Part shown: one piece after another, positions 10,928 to 21,731 of the stretch
Numbering within the stretch: position 1 is the stretch's first letter
Layout of the letters: every line of letters begins with the position of its first letter
DNA from: Buddleja alternifolia
Taxonomy: Eukaryota; Streptophyta; Magnoliopsida; Lamiales; Scrophulariaceae
DNA: 64,000 nt
Assembly (NCBI GenBank): GCA_019426215.1
Contig: CM033392.1
Coordinates: 35,756,814 to 35,820,813 of the forward strand
Direction: 5' to 3'
The notes under the pieces: generated by a model
Told to the model about the DNA's origin: nothing
Databases searched by the model: none
The model's input: only the letters and a program-made list of their open reading frames with translations
Program-made: the position numbers and the translations under genes

Positions 10928-11346
10928 TTAATTGGTATCTTTAATGGAAGATGTCTCTGCAATAAAGTCATCTAGTGCTTGAGCTTTAATGGCTGACCTG
11001 GGGACGTAGGAGAGGTCAAATCCACTCAGCTCCACGGCCTACTTGATCATTCATCTTAACACTTCGGGTCGTCCTAGAGTTTGCTTTAAGGGGTGATTGG
11101 TACGGACTTCTATGCTGTGTGATAGGAAGTATGGCCTTAATTTTCTCATGGTAGTGTATCTAACTTCTGCACCTCTAAGGGCCCTGCTCATGTAGTACAC
11201 CGGGTTTTGCTCTTTTCCATCTTCCTTTACTAGCACTGAGCTAACTGCATGGTCTGATATTGACAAGTACAAATACAACAACTTTCTTGGCTCTAGCTTG
11301 GTCAGTAAGGGCAAGCTGGAGAGATAGGCCTTCAGGTCCTTGAAGG
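10928..11346 (-). pseudogene. Retroviral-type RNase H domain of the Retand-like pol
   Basis: The minus strand from about 11340 reads PLLTKLEPRKLLYLYLSISDHAVSSVLV, in pieces, then NPVYYMSRALRGAEVRYTTM and a histidine-containing segment, matching the tether/RNase H part after the RT thumb in Tat elements (LSVS..AVSSVLV, VYYVSKAL..AE.RY). The frame ends at 11051. Between 11050 and 10928 lies the linker to the second RNase H, with DLSYVPRSAIKAQA readable in another frame. Confidence 0.75.
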
Positions 11347-12240
11347 CTACTTGGCATTCCTCGTTCCAAGTAAATGACTCGCTTTTCTGATAACCTTGAA
11401 GAAGGGTAGGCTTTGATCTCCCAGCTTTGAGATGAAGCGACTTAGAGCAGCTATCCTGCTAGTGAGCACCTGTAATTCCTTTTTGGTGACTAGTGGACTC
11501 ATTTCTTGGATAGCTCGCGTCTTTTCAGGGTTAACTTTAATCCCTTTCTCGGTTACCAGGTACCCTAAGAACTTCCCGCTTCTAACTCCAAAGGCGTACA
11601 TTAGAGGGTTGAGCTTCATCTAGTATTATCTTAGCACATCAAAAGTTTCAGCAAGGTCTTCTATGGGGTCCTGGGCCTTGAGGATTTTTACTAGCATGTC
11701 ATGCACATAAACTTCCAGATTCCAACCTAGCTGTCTTCGAAAGGTTTTATCCATGAACCGGTGGTATGTTGCCCCGACATTCTTGAGGCCAAAGGGCATT
11801 ACTTCGTAGCAGAAAGTTCCAAAAGCAGTGATGAAGCTGACTTTCTTGTGGTCTTCCGAATCCAAGGGTATTTGATGGTAGCCCGAAGAGGCATCCATGA
11901 AACTTAATAGCTCACATCCTGAAGTGGAATCCACCAACTGATCTATCCTTGGTAAAGGATAGCAGTCTTTTGGGCATGCCTTCTTGAGGTTTCTGAAGTC
12001 TATGCACATCCTCCACTTATCTTCTCTTTTTGGAACAAGGACTGCATTGGCTATCCATTCTGAGAATTGAATTTCCCTTATATGTTTAGCGGCTAGCAAT
12101 TTCTCTACTTCAACTTATATGATCTTGTCATTTTCTGGCCCAAAGTGCCGCCTTTTTTATTTAACTAGCTTGGCTGTTAGGAACACATTAAGACAGTGAA
12201 CGACTATGATTGGATCAATGCCCACTAAATCTTTAGCTGA
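11347..12240 (-). pseudogene. Retand-like reverse transcriptase with altered YVDD
   Basis: The RT copies element RNA into DNA. From about 12110 the frame gives AKHIREIQFSEWIANAVLV, WRMCIDFRNLKKACPKD, LLSFMDASSGYHQI, VMPFGLKN and then VYVHDMLVK at about 11690, where the catalytic YVDD reads YVHD (GAT to CAT). The thumb part follows in another frame at 11619-11347 (GKFLGYLVTEKGIKVNPEK). Two adjacent stops separate them near 11626. Upstream (12240-12110) is the connection from protease, with HCLNVF and two stops. A single D-to-H change in the catalytic pair would abolish polymerase activity. Confidence 0.85.
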
Positions 12241-13089
12241 CTAAGTGAAGACGTCCACGTAATCTCGGAGTAACTGAGTTAAACGGGATGCTAGCTTAGG
12301 TTCCAGTTGGGAGCTTATCCGGGCCACCTTAGAGGGATCGCTTGGTATAAGCTCAACAACTATCAGCTCTTCCACTATCTTAGCTTTAGTTGGTATGTGC
12401 GCATCCTTACCCTTTTCCTTGATGGCCATAACTTTCTTATCCTCATCGTTGGGATTTCCTCTTTGGTGCATCTCCATATAAGTCTGCTTCTTGCTTGTCT
12501 TAGTGGACTGCACATAACACTTTTGAGCCATGTATTGGTCTTCTTTGATTTCCCCTACTCCTTCGTGTACATGGAACTTCATCTTCATGTGGTAAGTTGA
12601 GAAGATGGTTGTGAAAGTGTTCAACGCCGGTCTCCCTAGTATGGCATTATAGGCCGAAGGCGTATCCACAACTAGGAACTTGATTAATTTGGTCTTCCTC
12701 CAAGGTGACTCTCCTAGAGAAAGGGGCAATTTTACTTGACCCACATGTTGAATCACCTCTCCAGCAAATCTGATGAGGGCGGTATCCACTGGCTCCATCT
12801 TGACATCTCCTAAGTCCATCTGTTAGAGGGCCATATGAAATAGCACGTCCAACGAGCTTCTGCTGTCTATGAACACACGGTTAACCTCATAGTCTGCTAT
12901 GGCAGCTGTGATCACCAAGGCATCATTGTGGGGGTAGTGTAGCTGATGGCCGTCGGCTGGACCGAATTGTATAAAAGGTAACACGTCAACAGATGCCACC
13001 TCTTTAGCTATCTCCAATTTGACCATCTCCCTGAGGGCTCGTATGTGAGCTCGCCTGGAATCTCCATTAGTGGGTCCACCAGTTATCAT
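12241..13089 (-). pseudogene. Retand-like aspartic protease region
   Basis: From 13089 the frame contains IQFGPADGHQLHYPHNDALV and then VFIDSRSSLDVLF: the catalytic D-S-G triplet has become D-S-R (GGA to AGA). After a TAG at about 12822 the same frame resumes at 12819 with MDLGDVKMEPV, and YNAILGRPALN follows, the conserved C-terminal protease motif ILGRP. The protein then runs through a linker rich in lysine to the start of RT. The nonsense codon and the altered active site show it is inactive. Confidence 0.8.
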
Positions 13090-14215
13090 GTGGATGGCCT
13101 TTCACAGACCACCAGGGCTTTCCATTACTTCCTTAGTTTTTCTTGGTGTTCTCTTGAGGGTACATCTCCATAGTAGCTTTTTAACTGGGAGGCGAAGGGC
13201 TCCTTTCAAACAGTCTCGTACTCTTCTCCCATTCTCTGAAAATAAGCTCATGTAGATGCCCATTTTCAATTAGTCGCTCTATTTTGTTTAGAAGGTGTCT
13301 ACACGAGTTGGTATCATGCCCATAGTCTTTGTGAAATTAGTAGTATTTGTCGGACTTGGGGTTGATTGGTCCCATCATCGACCTTTTAGGCCACCTGATG
13401 AGACTTTTGTGCTCCACTTCCATAAGTGCCTGGGCAGGTGTGACTTTCAAAGGCGTATACCGGCTATACGATGGTTGTCGCTACTGCCTTTGTCTACTAT
13501 AGGGAGCCTCCTGGAGGTCTGCCCCGCATTTTTTCGTTCCTTGGATGTCTCTTTAACTGCAGCTTCCTTCATTCTCTCAGCTTCTTCCATATTTACATAC
13601 TTCTCCGCTCTAACTTCCAGGTTGTCAAAATTGGCATCCGCCTTCTTAGCTAGAGATCGAAAGAATTCTCCATCATTCAGTTCTCGGGCGAAGGCATTGG
13701 CCAGCACTTCCGCACTTGCAGAAGGGACTTCTAGGGTGAGGAATTGAATCTCCGTATGTACTCCCTAAGTGTCTCAGTGGTTCCATGATGCCTGCTAAAT
13801 AGGCTTAAAGGAGTCTTTTGATACTTTTTGCTGCTCGTGAATTGATGTAAGAACATCAAGCTGAATTCTTCGAAGAAATTGATGGAACTCAGCGCCAGCT
13901 TGTTAAACCATTATTGGGCAGCTCTGGTTAGTGTAGTTAAGAAAACTCGACACTTAACTCCATTGGTATACTGATGGAGTAGTGCGCGATTCTCGAACTT
14001 TCCCAAGTGCTCCGTAGGATCATCTGACCCATCGTACTCCGCAATGTTGGGGGTACGGATATTATGAGGTAGCTCCTCTGCTAACAACTGGGGGCCGAAG
14101 GGGACTCCTTGGGACAAAAGTAGTAAGCCTCTTCCGAGGCGCTGCCTCATTTTCTTCATTTCTTCTCGCACGGTTTCAAATCTCTTCATCATCTCCAATT
14201 GAGATGTCCCCATAG
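13090..14215 (-). pseudogene. Retand-like gag, broken
   Basis: The frame starting at 14213 reads LLAEELPHNIRTPNIAEYDG, SDDPTEHLGKFENRALLHQY and CRVFLTTLTRAAQ: the gag core (PNIGEYDG..DP..HL..FENAALLHQY) of Tat-type elements. The rest is scattered over frames: a helical piece at 13707-13447, and a remnant of the zinc-binding box (FHKDYGHDT-like) near 13310. Gag packages the element RNA. No start codon can be assigned because the 5' end lies beyond 14520. Confidence 0.8.
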
Positions 14216-14520
14216 GTCCCAGATTCTGAGAACCTCACCCTAGGGGCTTATCGCTTCTTTCTGGAGCATTCTTCCCCATGACCTCATGATAAGTCCCTCT
14301 TGTGGTAGGGATTGGAGAGTGATTCTCAATCCTGAAAGCCAGAGGTGCCGCAAAGGATGGCATGGCTATAGGTACTTGCGCAGGGAATGACATTTTGGGC
14401 ACAGCTGGTTGGAATGCTGGCGGGATAGCTCATGACGTGTAAGCCATAGCCACCGTAAGCGGGGAGGAGAACCCTCCTAGGACAGCTGATGGGAACACCG
14501 GCGGAACATCTCCCGGTATG
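14216..14520 (-). other. 5' part of Retand-like gag, unreadable
   Basis: Proline- and glycine-rich composition in all minus-strand frames, consistent with the variable N-terminal part of Tat gag, but no continuous frame. It stops exactly where the Angela-like LTR starts with TGTTAGGAATCC at 14521; the flanking GTATG may be that element's target site, but the matching copy was not found on the other side. Confidence 0.45.
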
Positions 14521-14689
14521 TGTTAGGAATCCTATACATGAAAACAGAGAATTGCAGCGGAAGATTTGAGGATTCCTACCGGCAGATCACAAAAATAGAT
14601 CTGATGATTTTTAATGGGTTTCGCGAAAAATAGAACGAATAAAAAATACCTTTTTGATTCGTTTACTGATTCTGCAGAATAGCAATCCT
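14521..14689 (-). repeat. Truncated 3' LTR of the Angela-like element
   Basis: Nearly identical to 31717-31883, the terminal part of the 5' LTR (a handful of substitutions). Homology ends at ..AGCAATCCT (14689), where RNase H coding sequence begins. About 1.5 kb of LTR, the polypurine tract and the end of RNase H were lost in one deletion. Confidence 0.85.
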
Positions 14690-14848
14690 ATACTTGCTGC
14701 AGTAATGAACTTCTTTATCCAAACAACCTCCTTGGCTACCTCCGAGGCTGCCACATATTTAGCTTCGGTGGTTGAATCAGTAGTTGTGCTTTGTTTGGAA
14801 CTTTTCCAAGACACTGCTCCACCGTTCAAAGTGAATTTGAACCCAGAA
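14690..14848 (-). pseudogene. RNase H remnant of the Angela-like pol
   Basis: The minus strand reads FTLNGGAVSWKSSKQ, TTDSTTEAKYVAASE and VWIKKFI: the C-terminal half of a Copia RNase H (AVSWKS..QS..ADSTTEAEY). At its 5' side it is joined directly to the RT sequence MRHGI, so about 400 bp coding the RT end and RNase H start are deleted. At its 3' side it runs straight into the LTR. Confidence 0.85.
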
Positions 14849-15839
14849 TTCCATGTCTCATGGGCAAAAGACGTCTTTTAGAATTTTCCATCCCAAATCG
14901 CTTTAGGACTTTTTCTAAGTAGAGGGCTTGGGAGAGACCTATTGTCTTATTCGATCTATCCCTGCAGATTCGAATTCCTAGGACATAGGTGGCTTCTCCT
15001 AAGTCTTGCATAGAGAATGTGCTTGAAAGCCATGTCTTAACCGAAGTTAGCAAACTTGCATCATTCCCTATAAGTAGAATGTCGTCCACGTATAGTACCA
15101 GGAATGATATCTTGCTCCCACTGACCTTTTTATAGACACATGGTTTATCCTCATTTTTGATAAAGCCGTTGTTTCGTACTTCTTCATCAAAACGAAGGTT
15201 CCAGCTGTGAGAGGCCCGCTTCAGTCCATAAATGGACCTATTTAACTTGCAGACCTTATGAGAATCGGCATTGGATATGAAACCTTTGGGCTGCTCCATA
15301 TAGATATCCTCCTCGAGGAATCCATTTAGGAAGGCGGTTTTCATATCCATTTGCCAGATTTCATAATCCAGGTATGCAGTTACTGAAAGTAGAATTCTAA
15401 TGGATTTGATCATAGCTACTGGTGAAAAGGTTTCCTCATAGTCAATGCCCTCTTTCTGACTATACCCTTTTGCTACTAGCCTGGCCTTATAGGTATCCAC
15501 TTTGCCATCCGGACCTATCTTTCTCTTATAGATCCATTTGCATCCAATAGGTATAATACCTTTGGGAGGATCTACTAGATTTTAGACTTGGTTCAAATAC
15601 ATCGAATCCATTTTCACTTTCATAGCTTCATGCCATTTTACAGAATCCATATCCATCATTGCCTGGTCATAACTAGAGGGATCATCTCCATGGTTTCCTT
15701 CTGCTACTGCATGCAAATTATGCTCTCCTTGTAGCAGAGAACCACATCTCGCAGGCGGTTGAGATACCCTAGTGGACCTGCACACTGATGGTTGTGTCGT
15801 TTCTGGGTCGGGTTGGGTCTCTTGAATAGTGTCTTCCAT
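14826..15839 (-). pseudogene. Angela-like reverse transcriptase
   Basis: From 15839 the frame gives a linker (RSTRVSQPPARCGSL) and WHEAMKVKMDSM, the usual lead into Copia RT. A TAA at 15582-15584 replaces the tryptophan codon of the QVW motif. The frame continues in phase: YKARLVAKGYSQKEGIDYEE, FSPVAMIKSIRILLS, WQMDMKTAFLNGFL, YGLKRASHSWN and FLVLYVDDILLIGND, with the YVDD catalytic motif intact. It ends at the deletion after LLPMRHGI. RT is otherwise well preserved. Confidence 0.9.
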
Positions 15840-17651
15840 AGGGGATTCATTTTGTTCTTGTAGAACAACACTTCTACCAGCTCCTCCTTCTCGAATGAAT
15901 TCTTCTTCGAGAAAGATTGCCTGTAAGGCAACAATGATTCTCTGATCACCGGGATGGTAGAATATCCCATGGAATCCTCGGGATATCCAACGAATCTCCC
16001 TTTCATGGACCTAGCCTCCAATTTCTCTACCTTGGTCTTTTTCACGTAAGCTGGGCAACCCCATATTCTTATGTGTTTCAGATTAGGCTTCCTTCCACGC
16101 CATATCTGATACGGTGTTTTAGGAATAGATTTGGAGGGACATCTATTCAGAATGTGAGTTGCTGTAAGCAGCGCGTGTCCCCACAGTGAAATAGGTAAAT
16201 CTGTGTAGCTGAGCATGGATCGAATCATGTCCAACAGTGTTCGATTCCTTTGTTCTGCTATGCCATTTAATTGTGGAGTTGCTGGAGGAGTAAGCTGTAA
16301 CAGTATGCCATGTTCCCGAAGGAACTGGTCAAACTCCGCATTCATATATTCGCCACCGCGGTCAGATCGAAGTGTCTTGATATGATGCCCGGTTTGGTTT
16401 TCGACTAAAGTCTTAAATTCAATGAATTTCTCAAATGATTCAGACTTGTACTTCATTAAACACACGTAGCCATACCTAGAATGGTCATCGGTAAATGTAA
16501 TGAAGTACTGAAAGCCACCGCGGGCCATATTTCCAAATGGTCTGCACACATCAGTATGAACTAGACCTAAGACTTCTGTGGCTCTTTCAAAATTCCCTGT
16601 GAAGAGGGACTTGGTCATTTTGCCTTGGATACAAGACTCACAAGTGGGACAGGGATCTGATCCCAATGAGTTTATGACTCCATCCTTTTCTAACTCGTGT
16701 AATCTTTGGTCCCCGATATGACCTAGTCTCAAGTGCCATAGCTGTTTCAAGTTTGTCTCATACATTCTGCGTTTTCTTGTTATAGCATTGACATTACAAT
16801 CATTTTGGACATTAATAGAATATAAACCATTTATTAAAGACGCATTGCCAACACATTCAATTCTAAAATAAATGTCACAAGAACTGTTTATAAAGGAAAA
16901 TAAATAACCTTTCTTGACTAAAACAGAAATTGAAACAATATTCTTAAGCCCGTTGGGCAAAACAAGGCAATTGTCTAAATATAATAAATGTCCAGATGAT
17001 AAACTAAGGGAAGTGGTGCCAATGTGTGAGGCTGCTACACTATGACCGCTACCAACATTGATCATCACTTCACCATGCTCCAACTTCTTACTTCTTTTCA
17101 GCTCCTGGTTCATAACACATATGTGAGCACTAGCCCCAGAGTCTAGAATCCAAGAAGTTGAAAATATGGTAACAGAACAACTTGTTTCTAAAACATTAAG
17201 TTCTATACCTGAAGCTATTTCTGCTTTCAGCTTGGGACAGTCACGTTTCCAATGTCCCATCTCATGGAAGTGAAGACATTTGTCTGTCTTCTTTGGACCT
17301 CTTCCCTTGAACCCTTTGTTTTTCCCTTTGCCTGTGTCACTCGATGTTTTAGACACTCCCAATTGCTTTTTGCCTTTGGCCTTCTTCTTTCTGAAGGGCT
17401 TGGATGTCCCCGTGGTAATGGCTAAAGCAATTTCCTTCTCCTTGGGCTTAATCTGTCCTTGAGCAATTGAGAGCTTGTTCAATAGCCCAGCTAATGTGCA
17501 CTCAATGTCGTTCATGTTGAAGTTCACAATAAATTGTGAAAAGGATTTGGGGAGTGACTGAAGAATGAGATCTGTTTGAAGGTGGAAGTCCATGGCGAAA
17601 TCAAGAGCTTCCAATCTCTCGATCATGGAAATCATTTTTATGACGTGGGTG
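15840..17651 (-). pseudogene. Angela-like gag C-terminus, protease and integrase
   Basis: Read from 17651: gag segment with RLEALDFAMDFHLQTDLILQ, a zinc knuckle reading CLHFHEMGHWKRDC in which the second cysteine is phenylalanine, then protease WILDSGASAHICV (intact D-S-G-A). Integrase has its HHCC finger (HLRLGHIGDQRL, CPTCESC) and its core: VHTDVCRPFG, TLRSDRGGEY and NGIAEQRNRT, giving D, D and E. IRIWGCPAYVKK and GRFVGYPEDSMGY follow. Near 15870 a frameshift breaks the join to the RT part. Its 5' neighbour, the gag N-terminus, is 12 kb away beyond the Athila-like element. Confidence 0.9.
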
Positions 17652-18766
17652 TGACACGCTAAAAGCTAACGTGCTATGATAGCAAGTGCACTAGACGTGT
17701 GTAGTAATAAGTTGACAAAAAGTCCGGGTTATCGAACCACAAGGACTTGAATTCTAGTTAATGATTTTTAATAAAAGATAAGACAATTAAAGTAAAGTGC
17801 AAGAAAAAGATTAAACAAACGAAGAACCAAAGAGAAACGTACTATAGATTTAATCTCACGTATGATAAAATGACTAAGGCACATGCTACAACCGAATCTA
17901 CTCGTCAATATATATGAGCTACTCTTCGAATTATTAGACTCCTATCTCTTTGTTCCCCTCCAAAAGTGATGAAGAAAATGGTGATCAATGATGATGAGTG
18001 AAAAGTGATGGATCCAATGCCTCTCTCTCCCTTCCTCCTCTAGATGATCTCGGTCAATTGCCCCCTAGGATCCTTAAGAAGACCACCACAAATCAGCTCC
18101 TCATGTGTATGTCCCCCCTAGTGTCCCCTCCACTACTCTTAAAGTGAGTAGTATAAAATTCCCAAAAGTAGATCTAGTAAGAAACATACTTATGACATCC
18201 CCCCCATACATGTGATGACCTCTTGGCTTTAAATGTTCCATTCCCCCATCAAATGATGATCTTTTGGCTGAAAGGAATCAAATCTCGGATGTGGTCACGC
18301 CTAGGCGCGGGATTTATGGCGCTCGGGCGCCCAAATCAGAATGTTGGGAGTATTTGCCTCTGTCTGGCGCAGTATTTGTATTTCCTTCATAACTCTCTCC
18401 ACAAAACTCCGATTTGGATGATTCAAGTCCTCATTTGAAGCTAATACATAGTTCTACAACTTTGTAGAAGGAAACTTCATCCAATTCGGTCTCTAAACAT
18501 ACGGAAAAAGCGCTCGAACGTGGAAAGTGGTGCTGATACGGCGCCCGGGCGTGGGCAAGATGGCGCCTAGGCGTAGGGGTGCATAGCAATTTGGCCTAAA
18601 CTTGTTTTATACGTCATTTTTCATCCCGTTCTTTGATTGTATCCATTTAAGACCTGAAATCACTTAATGCACGAATTAAACGCACATGTGGCAAGAATCA
18701 AGCGATAAATGAACCTAAGACATAAACGCAAAGGGGCTTAAAAACACGTAAAAATGCCTCTTATCA
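17652..18766 (-). repeat. 3' LTR of the Athila-like element
   Basis: On plus it reads TGACACGCTAAAAGC.. to ..TGCCTCTTATCA. Differences from the other LTR include CTAGAC/CTAAAC, AGTTGAC/AGTGGAC and CATACGG/CATATGG. It contains palindromic GC patches at 18298-18340 and 18536-18584. Confidence 0.95.
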
Positions 18767-18785
18767 ACACCCCCACACTTATCAA
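18767..18785 (-). promoter_or_regulatory. Polypurine tract of the Athila-like element
   Basis: On minus, GATAAGTGTGGGGGTGT directly precedes the LTR start TGATAAG. This is where plus-strand DNA synthesis is primed during reverse transcription. A near copy lies at 20057-20075. Confidence 0.75.
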
Positions 18786-20411
18786 TTGCTCGTCCTCGAG
18801 CAATAAGAGTTCTAAGATAAGGAAACATCATCAATCAAAGAGAGAAACAAAAAGAAAACTACCTAACTCACTTTCGTGGAGTAAACGGTTGCATTTAGCG
18901 AATGCAACAAGCCTTTGAACCTTTGAGTTACCTCAAAGGACGAGTTATAGTCTCGTGAGGGTTTGCAGACGATATACCCACAAAATCGAAAGATTTTCAA
19001 CCCCGATCACTCAACGTAAATTACAATGATTAATAGCACACAATGGTATGAATTCATCTGTTTAAGCTCATATTACAAATATATACACATCACACATTTG
19101 CTCATGTTACGCCTTAACATTGAAAAGATCATCCTAAGGGTGTAGTGTAATAAATCTCAAGTATTATAGTCAAGTGGCATTCTTACCACTTTTCAAACAT
19201 TAACCCCATATTTATCAACTTTTGATTATTCACATGGTACGAGAATTGAATACAACTTCATAGCCACTTAAAAATTTATCACTTCATTCCACTTTCGGAT
19301 TTATCTTATGCACTTTCAACTCGAAACATTAGAGGCTAGACCATGTGCAATGTTTGATCCTCTTAGGCTTTCTATGACACCCGTGTAACGAGTTTTAGGC
19401 CAATAACTCCTAAACCAGATGGCTTTAGGGTATCAAATGTGGAGACATTCCTAAGGGCTTAATCACTCGAGTGTCAAAGGCCACAAAATCAAACTTGGTC
19501 CTTATTCACTTAACACTTACATTGGCTTGAGCTTAGCTCAAATTAGCAAAATAGTACAGTATTCTAGGCATGGTGCTCTTCGCCCCCAGTATCTATTAAG
19601 CCTGACTTTTTTCAGTCATACCAATGTTCAACCTCTTTTTATTATTATTAAGCACACGAAGTTAACGTTCTCAACTCATAACACATGTGAAAATTCTAAG
19701 TTGATATTTCCGGGATCAAGCCTTTAAGTGTTTCAAAATGATTGCCCACTCAACTCCTCTACCTTCGATTTAGGTGCATATGTGAATCATCTTAAGGTTA
19801 ATCTAGTCTAGTTAGGATCCCATAAGCAAGGAACGATGTGTATAGCCATTAAAAACCAAATTGATAGAGAAAACATACCATGTATTCAAATTAACCATGC
19901 TCAATGCCTCAAGTGAAGGGTTGAAATTCTATCCAAAAAAAAAATAAATTAAAATTGCACACATTTCACATGTAGAGGTACAGCACCCCCCAAACTTGAC
20001 CAAACTTGGACCGAAATATGTAAAACATGAATTAACATGACTATAATGGATCTAGTATACCCCCCACACTTATCATGAACATTGTCCCCAATGTTTGAAA
20101 AAGAAAAGGGCAAAGTACACGTCACCATAGGGAAGCTGAAAAGCAAACCCGAGTCCACTTAAGGCAATCAAGTCCACGGATGGCAATCACTGTGTCGATC
20201 ACTACATAGGTAAACAAATGCTAGCCATACAGAGCATCAAACATTGGATAGAATAGAATAAAACAAAACGAGATAAACAAAAAAAATGAGAAACATGCAT
20301 GGAAGGAAAACATCAAGCATCCAAACATCAAACATAAAATATCCAACATCCCAACAAAAGATATCCAAAAAAAATAAAAAGAAACATGCATGGAAATAAA
20401 ACAAGATAAGC
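18786..20411 (-). other. Long 3' untranslated region of the Athila-like element
   Basis: No coding frame is convincing on either strand. It starts downstream of the third ORF and ends at the polypurine tract. A second tract resembling that polypurine tract is at 20057-20075 and a weaker CACCCCCCAAACTTG block at about 19983. The long non-coding 3' region is normal for Athila-type elements. Confidence 0.6.
20057..20075 (-). promoter_or_regulatory. Internal polypurine tract-like site
   Basis: On minus it reads TGATAAGTGTGGGGGGTA, sharing 15 or so bases with the terminal polypurine tract including the following TGATAAG-type context. It may act as an additional initiation site for plus-strand synthesis, or be the scar of a duplicated 3' end. 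Confidence 0.4.
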
Positions 20412-21731
20412 CTAATCGGTGGTGCCAAAACGGTCAATGTAATCCTCATCCTCGCCGCCGAGATCATCCAAATCAATCAACGGGCTACCCTCATCATTAT
20501 GAGCCTCATCATCACCTCCGTCAGGAACGAGAGCACCTGACTCGTGCATATCTGCGGGCTGCTGAGGCGGGGGGTGCGGGTAAGGTGGAGGAGCAGAATA
20601 ATCAAACGGCCCCCAACCGACAAACGCATCATGCTCTACAAAAAGCTGACGGAAATAAGCACAAGTGTCGGACATGACCACCCTCATCTCATCTCGCAAC
20701 TCCTCCCTCAATTCATCCTTTAATTGTCTAATGGCGGCGGCATCCATAGGTGGAAACTGTGGGGAGCTAGTAGACTGGGATGAAGATGGGCGAGGCCTCT
20801 TTGAAGTAGCTGGTGGTGGAGGAGCCTGGGAGTCGTCATCTACCACGGTGAGATAAGAACCAGGAAGCTCAGTACGCTCCAAAGGAAATGTGGGAACCTT
20901 AGCCGCCTTGCATAAAGCTGTGATCAGTGACGGAAGAATGATGGGAATCTTCCGAGTGGGACCTTCTCCCTTTTGCTTAGCCAATTCTTTGTTAATCAAT
21001 GGCCCTAACTCATTCTTCAACTTTCTAAAGTGGTCCGTCAAAGACTTGTGGATTACCCGGGCAAAGTCCACAGCTTTCTTGGACATAATAGCGTAGATGA
21101 GGGTGGCCCGTTCCTTGTTTGCCTCTGATCGATTGGTACTCGGCATTAAATTGAATCGGATGAAGTCGAGCCAGAAAGCAGCCTCGGGTAATAGAGCCCT
21201 ACGGGGGACATGAGCTTCTCCGGGTACCCATTCCCACCCCTCTCGGCCAATAACCTGCAAAATATCCGACAGGCTAACTCGGAGGCGCCCTGCATTGTAA
21301 AGAGTGGTGAACTCGCATGTCTGAGGGGTCGGGGTGCCTATGCTCTCCCTAATCTGTCTCAACTCATAATTGACATGTTTGCCCCGGACCAAAAGGGTAG
21401 TCCCCAGCCATCCTCGTGTCTCAATCTCATCATAAACCCCGGAGCTGAAGAATTCCAGAACCCAAGGAAGATGAATGGCCTCGGGCTTTTGACAAAAAAA
21501 CTGTAAGCGATGAAATTGTATCAATTCGTGCACAGAGGGCTGTCCCCGGGTGGTTAAATAGTGCTCCTTAATAAGGGTGCGGGGGGTGCTCAAACTCTGA
21601 CACATAATTTGGACTTGGGGGTTTTCAAAACGGGTATTATCGGGAGTCTCGGGCTCATTAGAGGAACCCTCACCCACTTTTTTCTTACCCTTGGACGGTC
21701 TGTTGGTAGTTCTCGTCATTTGCAACAACAA
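20412..21731 (-). CDS. Third ORF (env-like position) of the Athila-like element
   Basis: An uninterrupted 439-residue frame. N-terminus is basic and polar (TRTTNRPSKGKKK). A globular middle follows with SSGVYDEIETRGWLG, NVNYELRQIRESIG-like text, FTTLYNAGRLRVSLSDI, AFWLDFIRFNLMPSTN and LIYAIMSKKAVDFARVI. A proline/serine-rich stretch (about residues 305-330), a charged helix (QLKDELREELRDEM) and an acidic C-terminus (DDLGGEDEDYID) complete it. No signal peptide or clear membrane segment is visible, so an envelope role is doubtful. It fits the plant 'putative transposon protein' domain found in Athila third ORFs. Start at 21731 or the Met at 21719. Function unknown. Confidence 0.75.
   Translation of the reverse strand: MLLQMTRTTNRPSKGKKKVGEGSSNEPETPDNTRFENPQVQIMCQSLSTPRTLIKEHYLTTRGQPSVHELIQFHRLQFFCQKPEAIHLPWVLEFFSSGVYDEIETRGWLGTTLLVRGKHVNYELRQIRESIGTPTPQTCEFTTLYNAGRLRVSLSDILQVIGREGWEWVPGEAHVPRRALLPEAAFWLDFIRFNLMPSTNRSEANKERATLIYAIMSKKAVDFARVIHKSLTDHFRKLKNELGPLINKELAKQKGEGPTRKIPIILPSLITALCKAAKVPTFPLERTELPGSYLTVVDDDSQAPPPPATSKRPRPSSSQSTSSPQFPPMDAAAIRQLKDELREELRDEMRVVMSDTCAYFRQLFVEHDAFVGWGPFDYSAPPPYPHPPPQQPADMHESGALVPDGGDDEAHNDEGSPLIDLDDLGGEDEDYIDRFGTTD

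Larger units (their letters stand above)
3411..14520 (-). mobile_element. Degenerate Tat/Retand-like Ty3/Gypsy retrotransposon
   Basis: On the minus strand the domain order is gag (14215 to 13090), protease, reverse transcriptase, RNase H, a second archaeal-type RNase H, and integrase ending at 7775. That order, with two RNase H domains, is the hallmark of the Tat lineage. Downstream of pol, on the opposite strand, is an extra ORF (4076-6674), as known for Retand-type elements. Every domain carries stops and frameshifts. The 5' end of gag stops at 14520, where the Angela-like element begins; its 5' LTR is not in the window and the 3' LTR is not delimited, so the left limit is approximate. Confidence 0.7.

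Noticed and set aside
18223..18438. 71-codon frame in the Athila-like LTR, repeated at 28995-29210
   Set aside because: It occurs only because the LTR is duplicated; no protein similarity and nothing suggests translation.
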